A DNA stretch of 6,605 nt from Zhenhengia yiwuensis. GTDB lineage: Bacteria > Bacillota > Clostridia > Lachnospirales > Cellulosilyticaceae. Of the stretch, positions 6,248 to 6,605 are shown in pieces; within the stretch, counting starts at the first letter, position 1; every line of letters begins with the position of its first letter. The notes below the pieces were generated by a model. The model did no database searches. It was not told where the DNA came from and was given only the letters and a program-made list of their open reading frames with translations. The position numbers and the translations under genes are program-made. Location of the stretch: assembly GCF_014384995.1 (NCBI RefSeq), contig NZ_JACRSY010000067.1:1-6605 (forward strand), read 5' to 3'.

Positions 6248-6319
6248 TGACCCATAGGAGAATCGAACTCCTGTTACCGCCGTGAAAGGGCGGTGTCTTA
6301 ACCGCTTGACCAATGGGCC
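6248..6319 (-). tRNA. tRNA-Glu (UUC), between 23S and 5S
   Basis: The minus strand gives a 72-nt cloverleaf: acceptor GGCCCAT / ATGGGTC with one G-U pair, D arm GGTCAAGCGGTTAAGACACC, anticodon arm CCGCC-CTTTCAC-GGCGG with anticodon UUC, and T arm AGGAGTTCGATTCTCCT. The discriminator is A and no CCA is encoded. Its place between 23S and 5S is less common than tRNAs between 16S and 23S or after 5S. Confidence 0.97.
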
Positions 6320-6384
6320 ATACTGAAAGTATGAAGTCTTGTACTTTCAAAAACAAATACTGCAACAAGTTAACCTTGTTTTTA
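6320..6384 (-). other. 23S to tRNA-Glu spacer with processing-type stems
   Basis: The 65-bp spacer holds two inverted repeats: TGAAAGTA/TACTTTCA (6324-6331 and 6342-6349) and AACAAG-TTAAC-CTTGTT (about 6364-6380). Neither is followed by a T-run in the operon's direction. They may form processing structures around the 23S 3' end; this is inference. Confidence 0.4.
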
Positions 6385-6605
6385 GGTCAAACCCTCGAAC
6401 CGTTAGTATTGGTCAGCTACACATGTTACCATGCTTACACCTCCAACCTATCTACCTCGTAGTCTACAAGGGGTCTTACTCCTTTCGGATGGGAAGTCTT
6501 ATCTTGAGGTCTGTTTCACGCTTAGATGCCTTCAGCGTTTATCAGTTCCAGACTTGGCTACTCTGCTATAGGCTTGGCAGCCTAACAGATGCACCAGCGG
6601 TCCGT
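6385..6605 (-). rRNA. rrl: 23S ribosomal RNA, 3' end (partial)
   Basis: The minus strand reads as the 3' terminal domain of 23S, including GGCATCTAAGCGTGAAAC, CTTCCCATCCGAAAGGAG and CTGACCAATACTAACGGTTC, and finishes GAGGGTTTGACC. The terminal GGTTTGACC should pair with the 23S 5' end, which lies outside the window, so 6385 is the likely mature end. About 221 nt are present; the rest runs off the right edge. It belongs to a different operon copy from the 16S fragment at the left. Confidence 0.96.

Overview
The window reads as chromosomal DNA from a low-GC Gram-positive of the class Clostridia. Support comes from the 16S 5' part (Lachnospirales-like; Cellulosilyticum or a relative is a guess from memory), the AT-rich intergenic DNA, strong AGGAGG-type ribosome binding sites and clean intrinsic terminators. 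None of the four tRNA genes encodes its CCA tail.

Both ends of the window are ribosomal RNA on the minus strand. At the right, transcription runs leftward through the 3' end of a 23S gene, tRNA-Glu, 5S, tRNA-Pro, tRNA-Lys and tRNA-Gly, and ends at a bidirectional terminator (5801-5836). At the left, a second rRNA operon starts: a strong minus-strand promoter (496-524), a structured leader with a boxA-like element, and the first ~321 nt of a 16S gene. Two rrn operons therefore lie in tandem, separated by about 5.3 kb of protein-coding DNA.

That interval holds, from left to right: (1) a decayed gene for a secreted stalk-domain (copper amine oxidase N-terminal-like) protein, with frameshifts and stops but a good promoter; (2) a short non-coding stretch with a near-consensus promoter placed about 105 nt before a perfect 46-bp palindromic terminator, a possible small RNA; (3) a leftward two-gene unit encoding a small membrane protein, apparently frameshifted at an A5 tract, followed by a PAP2-family membrane phosphatase; (4) a rightward 44-codon gene of unknown function with its own RBS and terminator; (5) a rightward two-gene operon with an ATGA overlap, encoding a cytoplasmic nucleotide pyrophosphatase/phosphodiesterase-type metalloenzyme and a UMF1/Atg22-like MFS transporter.

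The two intact enzyme genes suggest phosphoester metabolism: a membrane PAP2 phosphatase likely acting on a lipid phosphate or pyrophosphate, and a soluble phosphodiesterase coupled to a transporter. No substrate can be read from the sequence. I see no mobile element, CRISPR array or defence system. The most unusual points are the candidate small RNA, the A5-tract frameshift and the orphan 44-residue protein.
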